Shown: positions 51,154 through 60,333 of the stretch, one piece after another
How the letters are laid out: each line of letters begins with the position of its first letter
Numbering within the stretch: position 1 is the first letter of the stretch
From: Alcanivorax sp.
GTDB lineage: Bacteria > Pseudomonadota > Gammaproteobacteria > Pseudomonadales > Alcanivoracaceae
Assembly (NCBI RefSeq): GCF_002726155.1
Contig: NZ_PBSH01000032.1
Span: 45,279 to 109,278, forward strand
Length of the DNA: 64,000 bases
Direction: 5' to 3'
Made by a program: the position numbers and the translations under genes
The notes under the pieces: generated by a model
Databases searched by the model: none
The model's input: only the letters and a program-made list of their open reading frames with translations
Told to the model about the DNA's origin: nothing

Positions 51154-52035
51154 TCAGGTGACGCGGCGCACCCCGTCAATGCGTACCCAGTCACCCTGTT
51201 GGGTGGTGGGGGTCAGATCAAACCAGGGGGAATAGGCGGTGCGGACCGATTCTGCCTGTTCCGCCAAAATGCCGGACAGAGCAAGAGTGCCTCCGGGTCG
51301 ACAGTAGCGGGCCAGCAGCCCGGACAATTCCACCAGCGGGCCGGCCAGGATGTTGGCGACCAGTACGTCGCACTGGTAATCCGCGGGCATCTGCTCCGGC
51401 AGGTGCAGGGTGAGCGAGTCTGCCACGCCATTATTACGGGCATTGTCTTCACTGGCGATCAGTGCCTGGGGATCGATATCCGTGCCGGTGGTATCGCCGG
51501 CGCCGAGTAGCAGCGCGGCGATGGCCAGCACCCCGGAGCCGCAGCCGAAATCGAGCACGGTTTTGCCGTGCAGGTCAGCGCCGTCCAGCCATTGCAGGCA
51601 CAGCGAGGTGGTCTCGTGGGTGCCGGTGCCGAAGGCAAGGCCCGGGTCCAGCTTCAGGTTTACGGCTTGCGGGTCTGGCGCCTCGCTCCAGCTGGGAATG
51701 ATCCACAGGCGCTCACCAAATTGCATGGGCGAGAAGTCGTCCATCCAGGCCCGCTCCCAGGTCTGGTCTTCCAGGGTTTCGTGGTGGCTGGCTTCTGCAT
51801 TCAGTCCCTGGGCGGTGAGGGCGGCGAGTATCAGCTCGGGAGTCTGGTCCTGCTCAAACAGGGCGCTGACCACGGTGTTCTGCCACAACGGCCGGGTGCC
51901 GGGCGGTGGTTCGAACACCGGCTGGTCGGCACCGTCAGTCAGTGTCACGGCCACGGCGCCGAGGTTTTCCAGTGCAGCCTGAAAGGCATCGGCGTGTTGT
52001 TCGGTGGTGGCAAGGTGGAGCTGAAGCCAGGCCAT
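51154..52035 (-). CDS. prmA: Ribosomal protein L11 methyltransferase
   Basis: PrmA trimethylates lysines and the N-terminus of ribosomal protein L11 with SAM. The 293-residue protein equals E. coli PrmA in length. It has an N-terminal substrate-recognition domain starting [21 protein letters not shown], the linker with [18 protein letters not shown], and the Rossmann SAM-binding motif [19 protein letters not shown] followed by DIDPQA; the [15 protein letters not shown] motif follows. It lies downstream of accC in the conserved acc-prmA-DUF3426-dusB-fis order. Confidence 0.97.
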   Translation of the reverse strand: MAWLQLHLATTEQHADAFQAALENLGAVAVTLTDGADQPVFEPPPGTRPLWQNTVVSALFEQDQTPELILAALTAQGLNAEASHHETLEDQTWERAWMDDFSPMQFGERLWIIPSWSEAPDPQAVNLKLDPGLAFGTGTHETTSLCLQWLDGADLHGKTVLDFGCGSGVLAIAALLLGAGDTTGTDIDPQALIASEDNARNNGVADSLTLHLPEQMPADYQCDVLVANILAGPLVELSGLLARYCRPGGTLALSGILAEQAESVRTAYSPWFDLTPTTQQGDWVRIDGVRRVT

Positions 52036-52054
52036 GGATACTCCTGCAAGACGT

Positions 52055-52085
52055 TGTGATGTACGGGTGGTGTGATGTACGGGCG
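52055..52085. repeat. Short direct repeat upstream of prmA
   Basis: TGTGATGTACGGGTG is repeated 16 bases later as TGTGATGTACGGGCG (14 of 15 identical), 20 to 50 bp before the prmA start. It may be an operator-like direct repeat or a chance duplication. Confidence 0.35.
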
Positions 52086-52191
52086 TAAAGTGGCGGCAGT
52101 CTAGCGGATTCTGCGGCCCTGTGCTGCCTGTCGTTATGCTGGGCGGTTCGCTGGTGCGGTAATGTTTTTGCCGTTGCCGGGCCAGAAAAGC

Positions 52192-52224
52192 AAAGGCCGC
52201 GCCGGGTTAGCGGGCGCGGCCTTT
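52192..52224 (-). terminator. Rho-independent terminator of accC
   Basis: AAAGGCCGCGCC and GGCGCGGCCTTT form a 12-pair perfect stem with a nine-base loop. It belongs to the GGCCGCG terminator family and lies 29 bp after the accC stop. Confidence 0.85.
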
Positions 52225-52252
52225 ATTGTGGCGCAGAGGAAAAAGCCGGCGC

Positions 52253-53599
52253 TTACTGATCGCCCAGCTTTTTCTCCAGGTGGTGAATATCCACTCCGCC
52301 TTCAATGAACGCCTTGTCCTTGAAGATTTTGTCGCGGTGCAGAGCGATATTGGTCTTGATGCCTTCTACCACGATTTCGTCCAGCGCGTTTTTCATGCGC
52401 GCAAAGGCGATGTCACGGCTTTCCCCCCAGGTGATCAGCTTGCCTATCAGGGAATCGTAGTAGGGGGGGACGGTGTAGCCACTGTAAATGTGGGAGTCCA
52501 CCCGGACGCCGTTGCCGCCAGGCGCATGGAAGTAGGAAATTTTCCCAGGGCAAGGAGTGAAACGCACCGGATCTTCCGCGTTCACGCGTACTTCGATGGC
52601 GTGGCCCTGGAACTGCACGTCGGCCTGTTGCAGCGCCAGCCCTTCACCGCCGGCGATTCGCAGTTGCTCTTTGACGATATCCACCCCGGTGACCATTTCG
52701 GTAACCGGGTGCTCTACCTGAACCCGGGTGTTCATCTCGATGAAGTAGAAACGCTCGTCTTCATAGAGGAATTCGAACGTGCCGGCGCCCCGGTAGTTGA
52801 TGGTCTTGCAGGCATCCACGCAGCGCTGGGCGACTTCGTCTTTCAGGTGCTGTGGGATGTCGGGGGCCGGGGCTTCCTCCACCACTTTCTGATGGCGGCG
52901 TTGCAGTGAGCAATCGCGGTCACCCAGATGGATCGCATGGCCAGCACCGTCAGCCAGTACCTGCACTTCCACATGTCGCGGTTTCTGCAGGAATTTTTCC
53001 ATGTAGACGGTGGCATCGCCGAAGGCGTTTTTGGCTTCCGAGCGGGTCAGGGTGATGGCGTTGAGCAGGTGTTTGGCTTCATCCACGACGCGCATGCCGC
53101 GGCCACCACCACCGGCGGCGGCCTTGATGATGACCGGGTAACCAATCTGTTTGGCCATGGCCAGTGAGGCATCATCATCGTCCCCGATGGGACCATCAGA
53201 GCCGGGCACGGTGGGGACGCCGGCTTTTTTCATGGCCTCGATGGCCGCAACCTTGTTGCCCATCAGGCGGATGGTGTCTGCTTTCGGGCCGATAAAGGTG
53301 AAACCGGAGCGTTCCACGCTTTCGGCAAAGTCCGCGTTTTCCGCCAAGAAGCCGTAGCCGGGGTGAATGCCGTCGGCATCGGTGACTTCCGCTGCGCTGA
53401 TCAGGGCAGGGATGTTCAGGTACGAATCGGTGGATGACGCGGGGCCGATACACACGGCTTCGTCGGCCAGGCGTACGTGCATCAGGTCCCGGTCGGGCTT
53501 GGAGTAAACGGCCACGGTGCGGATGCCCAGCTCCTTGCAGGCGCGAAGGATACGCAGAGCAATCTCGCCACGGTTGGCAATGACGACCTTTTCCAGCAT
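52253..53599 (-). CDS. accC: Acetyl-CoA carboxylase biotin carboxylase subunit
   Basis: AccC carboxylates the biotin on AccB with bicarbonate and ATP, the first half-reaction of fatty-acid synthesis. The 448-residue ATP-grasp enzyme starts [26 protein letters not shown]. It shows the Gly-rich ATP loop [14 protein letters not shown], the [18 protein letters not shown] segment, [21 protein letters not shown] and the active-site region [20 protein letters not shown]. It follows accB by 12 bp. Confidence 0.98.
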   Translation of the reverse strand: MLEKVVIANRGEIALRILRACKELGIRTVAVYSKPDRDLMHVRLADEAVCIGPASSTDSYLNIPALISAAEVTDADGIHPGYGFLAENADFAESVERSGFTFIGPKADTIRLMGNKVAAIEAMKKAGVPTVPGSDGPIGDDDDASLAMAKQIGYPVIIKAAAGGGGRGMRVVDEAKHLLNAITLTRSEAKNAFGDATVYMEKFLQKPRHVEVQVLADGAGHAIHLGDRDCSLQRRHQKVVEEAPAPDIPQHLKDEVAQRCVDACKTINYRGAGTFEFLYEDERFYFIEMNTRVQVEHPVTEMVTGVDIVKEQLRIAGGEGLALQQADVQFQGHAIEVRVNAEDPVRFTPCPGKISYFHAPGGNGVRVDSHIYSGYTVPPYYDSLIGKLITWGESRDIAFARMKNALDEIVVEGIKTNIALHRDKIFKDKAFIEGGVDIHHLEKKLGDQ

Positions 53600-53611
53600 G
53601 AGATGCCTCCG

Positions 53612-54067
53612 TTAAACGATGGAGAACAGAGGCTGGTCGAATTCAACCGGCTCGCCGTCTTCTACCAGAATGGCATCCAGCGTGCCGGACTTGTCGGCCT
53701 CGATCTGGTTCATCATCTTCATGGCTTCCACGATGCACAGCACATCGCCTGCCTGGACCTTCTGGCCCACTTCGGCAAAGGACGCCGCACCCGGCGACGG
53801 GGAGCGATAGAAGGTGCCGACCATGGGGGAGCGCACCAGATGGCCGCTGGGCGTGTTGTCTACCGGCGCAGGGGCTTCGGTGGCAGAGGGAGCCGGAGCA
53901 GGTGCCGGCGCTGGTGCCTGTGGCGCGGCGTAATAGTGCGCCGGCGCTGCGGGTTGGCGTGAGCCGCGGCTGATGCGGACGGACTCTTCCCCTTCACAGA
54001 TCTCCAGCTCTTCAATGCCGGACTCTTCGAGCAGCTCAATCAGTTTCTTGATTTTGCGAATATCCAT
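53612..54067 (-). CDS. accB: Acetyl-CoA carboxylase biotin carboxyl carrier protein
   Basis: AccB carries biotin between the AccC and AccAD active sites. The 151-residue protein starts [23 protein letters not shown], has a Pro/Ala-rich flexible linker (about residues 40-75) and ends in the biotinyl domain with [21 protein letters not shown] and the biotinylated lysine in [14 protein letters not shown]. It starts two bases after the aroQ stop and precedes accC, the usual aroQ-accB-accC order. Confidence 0.97.
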   Translation of the reverse strand: MDIRKIKKLIELLEESGIEELEICEGEESVRISRGSRQPAAPAHYYAAPQAPAPAPAPAPSATEAPAPVDNTPSGHLVRSPMVGTFYRSPSPGAASFAEVGQKVQAGDVLCIVEAMKMMNQIEADKSGTLDAILVEDGEPVEFDQPLFSIV

Positions 54068-54069
54068 GT

Positions 54070-54510
54070 TCAGTCATCCAGTTGTTCGAGAGCAGCGGTG
54101 AGTGCCAGCGCATAGCCGGTGGCACCGAGACCGCAGATAACGCCCTTGGCAATATCGGAAAAATAAGAGTGGTGGCGGAAGGCTTCCCGGGCATGCACGT
54201 TGGACAGATGCACTTCGATAAAGGGAATGTTCACCGCCAGCAGGGCATCGCGCAGAGCCACACTGGTGTGAGTGAACGCCGCCGGGTTGATGATGATGAA
54301 GTCGATTCCCTCGGTGCGGGCATCGTGAACGCGTTCGACCAGCTCGTATTCCGCGTTGCTTTGCAGATGCTGCAGGTGATGGCCGGCCGTGCTGGCCTGT
54401 TCCTGCAGTTGCTGGTTGATATCCGCCAGGGTGGTGTGGCCGTACTTGTCCGGCTCGCGGGTACCGAGCAGATTCAGGTTTGGGCCATGTAAGACCAGAA
54501 TGGAAGCCAA
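54070..54510 (-). CDS. aroQ: Type II 3-dehydroquinate dehydratase
   Basis: AroQ dehydrates 3-dehydroquinate in the shikimate pathway; type II enzymes are dodecamers of about 150 residues. The conserved core begins [21 protein letters not shown] (catalytic Arg and Tyr loop), and continues with [34 protein letters not shown] and [20 protein letters not shown] (catalytic His). The probable start is a TTG at 54510 preceded by AAGGGG, giving 146 residues; the track's earlier start adds 33 non-conserved codons. It is first in aroQ-accBC. Confidence 0.95.
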   Translation of the reverse strand: MASILVLHGPNLNLLGTREPDKYGHTTLADINQQLQEQASTAGHHLQHLQSNAEYELVERVHDARTEGIDFIIINPAAFTHTSVALRDALLAVNIPFIEVHLSNVHAREAFRHHSYFSDIAKGVICGLGATGYALALTAALEQLDD

Positions 54511-54730
54511 AACGGGTCCCCTTGCGAATTTGTCGTTATTTGCAGTGATCGTGCTGGAAAAATCCAGATTAGCCCGGGCTTTCTCGCACAAATGCAATAT
54601 TAGGGGCAAACCATGACAGAAAAAAGGGCTTTACAACATTCGTTACAAGTTACCGGAAGATTGCGTGATATCGGTACCATTTCATGGGGGTTGTATAGCG
54701 GGCTGGTTTGGGCTGTGAAACCGCTGCGCT

Positions 54731-54761
54731 CCGTTCCCCTTGCAGGCTGGCAGGGGAACGG
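54731..54761 (-). terminator. Hairpin downstream of dsbD
   Basis: CCGTTCCCCT and AGGGGAACGG form a ten-pair stem with an 11-base loop 20 bp after the dsbD stop. There is no clear T run, so it may act as a 3' stabiliser and not a strict terminator. Confidence 0.45.
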
Positions 54762-54780
54762 TCGCCAGGGAAGGCGAGCG

Positions 54781-56661
54781 TTACAGCGTCGGCATCACTC
54801 GCTTGTCCAGATGTTCAATGAAGCGTTCCGGGCCCATCTCACCCAACACGCGAGAATCGGGGATTTCGGTGCCGGCGGGGGTAAAAAACACCAGTGCCGG
54901 CAGGCCGAGAATATTGTACTGCTCCATGATGGCCTGGCTGTCGGCGTTGATCTCGGTGATGTCCACGCGGTACAGGTCGAAGCCGTTCATGGCGTTGAGT
55001 ACATCCGGGTGGCTAAGGGTGGTTTCTTCCAGCACCTTGCAGGCCACACACCATTCGGCGAAGAAATCCACCAGCACCGGTTTGCCGGCCTGGCGGGATG
55101 CGGACAGCGCCTGCTCCAGTGAGGCTTTGCCCACGATGGTCTGCCAGGGGCCGTGGTCGTTCGCGGTTGGGGCATTGCTGGGGGGCGCACTGCCAGCCAC
55201 CGGGGTTGCTGGCTGGGTCATGTGTGCCAGCGGTTGCAGGGGATCTTTGCCGCCACTTAACGCGCCGACAATCATTACCGCGCCATACAGGGCCAGCACC
55301 AGGGCCAAGCCGCGCTTGAGGCGGGCCATACCTTCACCGGCAGGTTCCAGTGCGCCGAGCTGTACGCCATAGACGGCAAGCAACAGGCCGTAGAGGCCCA
55401 AGGTAATGGTGTCACCGATAATGCGATCCAGCAGCCAGATGGCCACGCCCAGCATGACCACGCCGAAGAACCGTTTGATCTCTTCCATCCACATGCCGGC
55501 ACGGGGGAGCAGGCTGCCGCCGCCGGTGCCGAAGATGATCAGGGGCAGGCCCATGCCGATGGACAGGGCAAACAGGGAGGCGGCGCCGGTGGCCGCATCG
55601 CCGCTGGCGGCCACATAAATCAGGGCGCCGGCCAGGATCGGGGTGACGCAAGGGGAAACCACCAGGGCTGAGATTGTCCCCATGATGGCGGCGCCGATCA
55701 GGCTGCCGCGGGCTTCCTGCCCCGGTTGATGGAGCTTGTTGCGCAGCGCCGCCGGCAGCTGGAGCTCATACAACCCGAACATGGACAGGGCCAGTACGAT
55801 AAAGACCACCACGGAAGTGATGATGGCCGCGGGTTGCTGCAGCAAGAATTGCAGGTTCAAGCCGGCGCCGAAAAGTGCCACCAGCAGGCCGGCCAAGGTA
55901 TAAGGCACCGCCATGCCCAGAACATAGCTGACACTCAGTGTGAAGCCGCGGGCTGCACTGGGTTCTTTCTCTCCGGCAATGATGCCGGACAGAATTGGCA
56001 CCATGGGGAAGACGCACGGGGTAAAGGCCAGTAGCAGGCCGCCCACAAAAAACAGGCCGATGATCAGGCCAAGGGGCTGGTCCTTCATCCACTGATTGAA
56101 GGCGTTGGCATCTTCGGACTGCAGTGTGTCGAGAAAGCCTGGACCAGCGCTGGAGTCAGATGCCGCTGCTGGCGGAGCGGCCACCGGCTTTTTTGTCGGT
56201 TGGGGATTGGCGAATTCGATGATTTTTTTGGTTGGCGGATAGCACAAGGTGTCTTCAATGCAGCCCTGGTAGCGCACTTCCAGTTCCGTATCTACCAGCG
56301 GCACGCTATGCAAGGGAAGAGCCAGATCCAGGCGATCGAAATACACCTGGACGTCGCCGAAGATTTCGTCGGTTTTGGCTTTGCCGGCGGGCAGGGTCAG
56401 CTCGGCAAAATCGTTAATCACATTGCCGTTGGTGTCGCGCAGTGTGAATCCAAAACGGTGCTGGTAAAGATACACCTCGTCGATCAGTTCGAAATTCAGC
56501 AGCAGTTGCTGGTTATCCCAGTCCGCATCGGCCACCAGCTGGATGGCTTCATCCACGGTGGGCAGGCGCTCTTCCTCGCCGAACAAATTGTTGGCGCTTG
56601 CCCAGGACAGTGGGGCCAAGACCAGAGCGGCGACCAGAAAACGCTGCCAGTACTGCTTCAT
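54781..56661 (-). CDS. dsbD: Thiol:disulfide interchange protein DsbD
   Basis: DsbD passes electrons from cytoplasmic thioredoxin across the inner membrane to DsbC and other periplasmic proteins. The ATG at 56661 (KQYWQRFLVAALVLAPLSW, signal peptide) gives 626 residues. Three redox regions are complete: an N-terminal Ig-like domain with GCIEDTLCYPPT, an eight-helix membrane domain with TPCVFPMVPILSG and SPCVTPILAGAL, and a C-terminal thioredoxin domain with FFAEWCVACKVLE. The linker (about residues 480-510) is Pro/Ala-rich. It may support cytochrome maturation. Confidence 0.96.
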   Translation of the reverse strand: MKQYWQRFLVAALVLAPLSWASANNLFGEEERLPTVDEAIQLVADADWDNQQLLLNFELIDEVYLYQHRFGFTLRDTNGNVINDFAELTLPAGKAKTDEIFGDVQVYFDRLDLALPLHSVPLVDTELEVRYQGCIEDTLCYPPTKKIIEFANPQPTKKPVAAPPAAASDSSAGPGFLDTLQSEDANAFNQWMKDQPLGLIIGLFFVGGLLLAFTPCVFPMVPILSGIIAGEKEPSAARGFTLSVSYVLGMAVPYTLAGLLVALFGAGLNLQFLLQQPAAIITSVVVFIVLALSMFGLYELQLPAALRNKLHQPGQEARGSLIGAAIMGTISALVVSPCVTPILAGALIYVAASGDAATGAASLFALSIGMGLPLIIFGTGGGSLLPRAGMWMEEIKRFFGVVMLGVAIWLLDRIIGDTITLGLYGLLLAVYGVQLGALEPAGEGMARLKRGLALVLALYGAVMIVGALSGGKDPLQPLAHMTQPATPVAGSAPPSNAPTANDHGPWQTIVGKASLEQALSASRQAGKPVLVDFFAEWCVACKVLEETTLSHPDVLNAMNGFDLYRVDITEINADSQAIMEQYNILGLPALVFFTPAGTEIPDSRVLGEMGPERFIEHLDKRVMPTL

Positions 56662-57002
56662 CAAATTCTCCTTACCCTTGCCCGATGCGCCGGATTGGTG
56701 TGGCGCTTTGATGCTGGAACAGGGCGTTAGTTTCATTCGCTGGGTTTAAGGGTTCGTTAAGGCCGGGAATGCAGAGTGGCCCGCTGCCCTGCAGCTGCCG
56801 CAGTTTAGCGAAAAATCCCGAGTCTGTAGACCGGCGAGGCCATGGATGTAACGCGTTTGTGGCACAAGGCCAAGCCGTCGTGGCACCAGTGGTGTGATAG
56901 GCGGCGTCGGTGGTGAACCTGATTGCGGTTTTCCCTGTAGGCGATGTGCGATACAAATAGGCAAGATAAACATCACTACCTGATGTGAGCAGTGACCTAA
57001 CC
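56662..57002. promoter_or_regulatory. Divergent region between dsbD and the response regulator
   Basis: This 341-bp gap must hold promoters for both genes. AGGAG-type ribosome sites are not strong on either side. No PmrA-type TTAAG repeat, palindrome longer than eight bases, or RNA gene was recognised. ORFs here are short and not believable. Confidence 0.4.
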
Positions 57003-57671
57003 ATGCGACTCTTACTTGTTGAGGATGATCCCATGTTGGCTGCGGGGTTGCTGCGGGCCTTACAGTCCGAAGGCTATACCGTTGATCATGTGGACCGGGG
57101 AGAGCTGGTGCTGGGGGCTGTTCGCCAGGGCGGTTTCGACTTGTTGATGCTGGATCTGGGGTTGCCGGGAATGGATGGCCTGGAGGTGCTAGGTGCATTG
57201 CGCCAGATCAATCGGCAGCTGCCGGTCATAATTATCAGCGCCCGTGATCAGCTGGATGACCGTTTGCGGGGCCTGGATGGCGGTGCCGATGACTATTTGA
57301 TCAAGCCGTTTGCGGCCTCGGAGCTGGTCGCCCGGATCCGGGCCCGATTGCGTCGTCGCACCGAACAGGCGTCCCCCGTGCTGCATTTTGCGGATCTGGG
57401 CATCGATCCGGAGCGTTTTACCGTCACGAAAGCCGGGCAGACGGTTCCGTTATCACGCCGTGAAATGGGCGTGCTGTTCCAGCTGGTACGGAGCCCGGGC
57501 AGGGTTTTCACCCGGGAGCAGCTGGAGCAGGGGTTATATGGCTGGAGTGAGGGTATCGAAAGTAATGCGCTGGAGGTGCATGTGCACCATTTGCGTAAAA
57601 AACTGGGCAATACGGTGATTCGCACCGTGCGAGGAGTGGGATACAGCTTTGTTGGCGGAGATGAAAGCTAG
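57003..57671 (+). CDS. PmrA/QseB-like response regulator (OmpR family)
   Basis: This 222-residue regulator has a receiver domain (acidic pair VEDDP, phospho-acceptor in LLMLDLGLPGMDG, Ser in IIISARDQ, Lys in YLIKPFAASE) and a winged-helix OmpR/PhoB domain. The C-terminal stretch EQLEQGLYGWSEGIESNALE and VHHLRKKLGNTVIRTVRGVGY is characteristic of the PmrA/QseB/TctD branch. The ATG at 57003 gives the usual MRLLLVEDD start. The stop overlaps the kinase start (TAGTG). The branch often governs LPS or lipid A modification, and a PmrA-box-like motif lies 2.6 kb downstream. Confidence 0.92.
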   Translation: MRLLLVEDDPMLAAGLLRALQSEGYTVDHVDRGELVLGAVRQGGFDLLMLDLGLPGMDGLEVLGALRQINRQLPVIIISARDQLDDRLRGLDGGADDYLIKPFAASELVARIRARLRRRTEQASPVLHFADLGIDPERFTVTKAGQTVPLSRREMGVLFQLVRSPGRVFTREQLEQGLYGWSEGIESNALEVHVHHLRKKLGNTVIRTVRGVGYSFVGGDES

Positions 57672-59005
57672 TGTTTTCCATTCGCCGCTTTCTGCTGGCC
57701 TCGCTGCTGGTGCTCATTGTGGGTGGCGGTGTGCTGCTTGGCACCATGACCTACCTGACGCTGTACCACGAACTGGATGAGCAGTTTGATGCCGAGCTTG
57801 TTCAGAGCGCCCATCTGCTCGCCCGGTTTTTGCCGGCGCATCGTGATGCCTCCCTGTCCACGCCGCTGACGCAGGCTGAGCATCGTTATCAACGCTACTT
57901 TGTCTATCAGGTGTGGCAAGGTGACACGCTGGTTTCCGCCAGTGAAGGCACACCGACAACACCACTGGTTGCTTTGCAGGATGAGCCGCATCTTGGTGAG
58001 CGTGATGGCTGGCACAGCTATGCGCTGCCGTTGCCGGGGAATCGCTGGCTGGTGCTGGCGGAAAGCGATGCTGCCCGCCGTTCTATCGTGGATAACATGA
58101 CGGCGACGGTGCTTGCGCCCTATGTGCTCAGCCTCCCTGTGATCCTTCTGCTGGTGTGGTTGGCGATTCGTCGGGGGCTGGCCCCGCTGGCCGCTCTGAC
58201 GGCATCGGTCAGTCGCCGTACCCCGGAAAACCTGTCGCCGCTGGTTCGCGCTCGCCCTGTGCGGGAATTGGAACCGCTCCATGACGCCCTGAATGCCCTG
58301 CTGACACGGCTGGAAGACGGCATTGCCCGTGAAAAACGGTTTACCGCCGATGCGGCCCACGAGCTGCGTACATTGCTGATGGTGTTGCGCCTGCATGCCG
58401 ATAACGCCGTCAGTGGCTCGCAAACGCCATTATCTGATGACTCATTGCTGCAAATGCAGCAGGCCATTACCCGGGCTGAACGAATGCTGGAGCAGTTATT
58501 GGTGCTCGCCCGGCTGGATCCCCTGCACGCCCGCATGCCGGAGATTAACCGGGCAGAGGTGGTGTCGGTGGCGAGAGACACCCTGGCCAGCCTGGTGCCG
58601 TTGGCTGACCAATATCAGCAACAACTTCAGTTGCTGGTGGAGCAGCCCGTCTGGGTTTCGTTACCACCAGAGGCCCTGCATCTGTTGTTACGCAATCTGG
58701 TGGACAACGCTTGCAGGTATGCCCCGGCCGGAGATATTGCGATTAGCGCAGCGGTGACTGATGACACAGTGATACTGGTAATCAGCGATGCCGGCGACGG
58801 CCTGAGCGAGGCACAGCAGAAACGGTTTAGTGAACGCTTCAGTCGTGGCTCCGGTGTGGCCGGTGGGGCGGGTTTGGGATTGTCGATTGTAGATGGTGTT
58901 TTGTCTCTCTATGGTGGAACCTTGCGTTATCGACAGCGTGAGGGTGACACGACCGCCGCAGCCATACTGTCTTTGCCTGCAGCTTCAGCGGGCAGCGAGC
59001 GATAA
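57671..59005 (+). CDS. PmrB/QseC-like sensor histidine kinase
   Basis: This 444-residue inner-membrane kinase is the partner of the preceding regulator. It has one helix at residues 9-30, a periplasmic sensor domain (to about 148), a second helix (about 150-168) and a HAMP-like segment, then HisKA and HATPase domains (N-box NLVDNACRYA, G1 DAGDGLSE, G2 GAGLGLSIVDG). The H-box reads HELRTLLMVLR, with Leu where nearly all kinases have Pro (HELRTPL). The start is a GTG overlapping the regulator's stop. Confidence 0.92.
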   Translation: MFSIRRFLLASLLVLIVGGGVLLGTMTYLTLYHELDEQFDAELVQSAHLLARFLPAHRDASLSTPLTQAEHRYQRYFVYQVWQGDTLVSASEGTPTTPLVALQDEPHLGERDGWHSYALPLPGNRWLVLAESDAARRSIVDNMTATVLAPYVLSLPVILLLVWLAIRRGLAPLAALTASVSRRTPENLSPLVRARPVRELEPLHDALNALLTRLEDGIAREKRFTADAAHELRTLLMVLRLHADNAVSGSQTPLSDDSLLQMQQAITRAERMLEQLLVLARLDPLHARMPEINRAEVVSVARDTLASLVPLADQYQQQLQLLVEQPVWVSLPPEALHLLLRNLVDNACRYAPAGDIAISAAVTDDTVILVISDAGDGLSEAQQKRFSERFSRGSGVAGGAGLGLSIVDGVLSLYGGTLRYRQREGDTTAAAILSLPAASAGSER

Positions 59006-59057
59006 GTGAGCTATAGTAAGGGTTTGAGTTGCGGTGAGACGGATCTTGGGAGTGAGC

Positions 59058-60065
59058 ATGAGTAACGATAAATTCAGTGAGAAAATGGGGGATGCCATGC
59101 TGGACCCTCGCAATAATCGAATCTGGAAGGGTTTGTTCTGGTTGCTTGGTTTGCTGTTGTTGATCGACGTGCTGCTGGGCTGGTACTGGAGCCAGGAGCC
59201 TGAGTTGCGTGAGGTGACGGCGAAAGCGGATGCCGTGCGAGGCGAGACTACCGCGCGGGAGCTGATTTTTGTTGCTGATACCCTGCTGTCCAAGCCTGGT
59301 GGTTACCTCAGTAATGATGTGCTTCCGCACCGTCTGTGGCTGGATAACATGCCGGCCTGGGAATATGGCGTACTGGTGCAGGCGCGCGATTTCAGCCGGG
59401 TATTACGCCGGGACATGAGCCGTTCACAATCCCAGAGCCAGGAAGATAAAGACCTGGCTATTGCCGAGCCGCAGTTCAATTTCGATGCCCAAAGCTGGGC
59501 CATGCCGGCCACGGAAAGCGAGTATCGCCGGGGCATCAAGGCGTTGCAGCGTTATGTGGATCGGCTGACGGATGCCAATGAGAACGACGGCAAGTTCTAC
59601 GCCCGGGCCGATAACCTGAACTATTGGTTGAACGAGGTGCAGAACCGGTTGGGATCCCTGAGTCTGAAACTGAGCCAGAGTGTCGGGCGCAGCCAGCTGA
59701 ATGTGGACAAGGACGGCACCATTGTGGCGGCGAAGCCGGAGAGCGATGAAGATTTTGTCAAAACACCGTGGCTGAAAATTGATGACGCTTTCTATGAAGC
59801 CCGTGGTGCAACTTGGGCGCTTGCCCAGCTAATGCGCGCAGCGGAAGTGGATTTTGCGGACGTGCTGCGCAAAAAGAACGCCACTATCAGTTTCCGGCAA
59901 ATGGTTCGCGAACTGGAGGCGACCCAGGAAACGGTGTGGAGTCCTATGATTCTCAATGGTGATGGTTTTGGCATGCTTGCCAATCACTCGCTGGTCATGG
60001 CTAATTATGTCTCCCGTGCTAACGCTGCCCTGATTGACCTGCGCAAGCTGCTTCAGGAAGGGTGA
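59058..60065 (+). CDS. DUF2333 family protein
   Basis: This 335-residue envelope protein belongs to a gammaproteobacterial family of unknown function. One N-terminal helix (LFWLLGLLLLIDVLLGWYW, about residues 24-42) anchors a periplasmic domain with conserved blocks AREFIF-type ELIFVADTLLSKPGGYLSNDVLPHR, LDNMPAWEYGVLVQARDFSR, and FYARADNLNYWLNEVQNRLGSLS. The ATG at 59058 has GGGAGTGAGC upstream; the track's start is eight codons earlier. It follows the kinase by 52 bp and could be cotranscribed with the two-component genes. A terminator follows. Confidence 0.88.
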   Translation: MSNDKFSEKMGDAMLDPRNNRIWKGLFWLLGLLLLIDVLLGWYWSQEPELREVTAKADAVRGETTARELIFVADTLLSKPGGYLSNDVLPHRLWLDNMPAWEYGVLVQARDFSRVLRRDMSRSQSQSQEDKDLAIAEPQFNFDAQSWAMPATESEYRRGIKALQRYVDRLTDANENDGKFYARADNLNYWLNEVQNRLGSLSLKLSQSVGRSQLNVDKDGTIVAAKPESDEDFVKTPWLKIDDAFYEARGATWALAQLMRAAEVDFADVLRKKNATISFRQMVRELEATQETVWSPMILNGDGFGMLANHSLVMANYVSRANAALIDLRKLLQEG

Positions 60066-60136
60066 GAAAAGCCGTTGAAGGTTGATAGTGGAGAGTTAAC
60101 AGCTGCGCGTTAATCGCTAGTGCTATCTCGGAAACG

Positions 60137-60176
60137 AAGAGGCCGCGCTCAAGTGCTGGGTGCGGCCTCTTGTATT
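60137..60176 (+). terminator. Rho-independent terminator of the DUF2333 gene
   Basis: AAGAGGCCGC (60137-60146) is complementary to GCGGCCTCTT (60162-60171) and is followed by GTATTTCT. It is another member of the GAGGCCGC terminator family. Confidence 0.75.
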
Positions 60177-60264
60177 TCTACTCTCAATAATGGCGTCTGC
60201 GCAGTCAATCATTTGCCACGCTTGAGCTCAATAGCTTCCTTCTTGCGCTACCTTGTTTTGTCTC

Positions 60265-60281
60265 ATTAAGTCTTTCTTAAG
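60265..60281 (+). promoter_or_regulatory. PmrA-box-like direct repeat upstream of the LPS-kinase gene
   Basis: ATTAAG-TCTTT-CTTAAG is a direct repeat with an 11-base period, close to the PmrA (BasR) binding consensus CTTAAG-N5-CTTAAG. It lies 53 bp before the LPS-kinase start. A PmrA-like regulator is encoded 2.6 kb upstream, so control of this gene pair by it is plausible. Confidence 0.5.
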
Positions 60282-60333
60282 TTAACGTCACTAGCCTTTC
60301 TTGTGCGCCTGTTGATTGGGCCGAGGAGGTAAC

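Noticed and set aside
54613-55122. 169-residue plus-strand ORF downstream of dsbD
   Set aside because: It overlaps the dsbD 3' end and the hairpin; the translated sequence shows no family feature.
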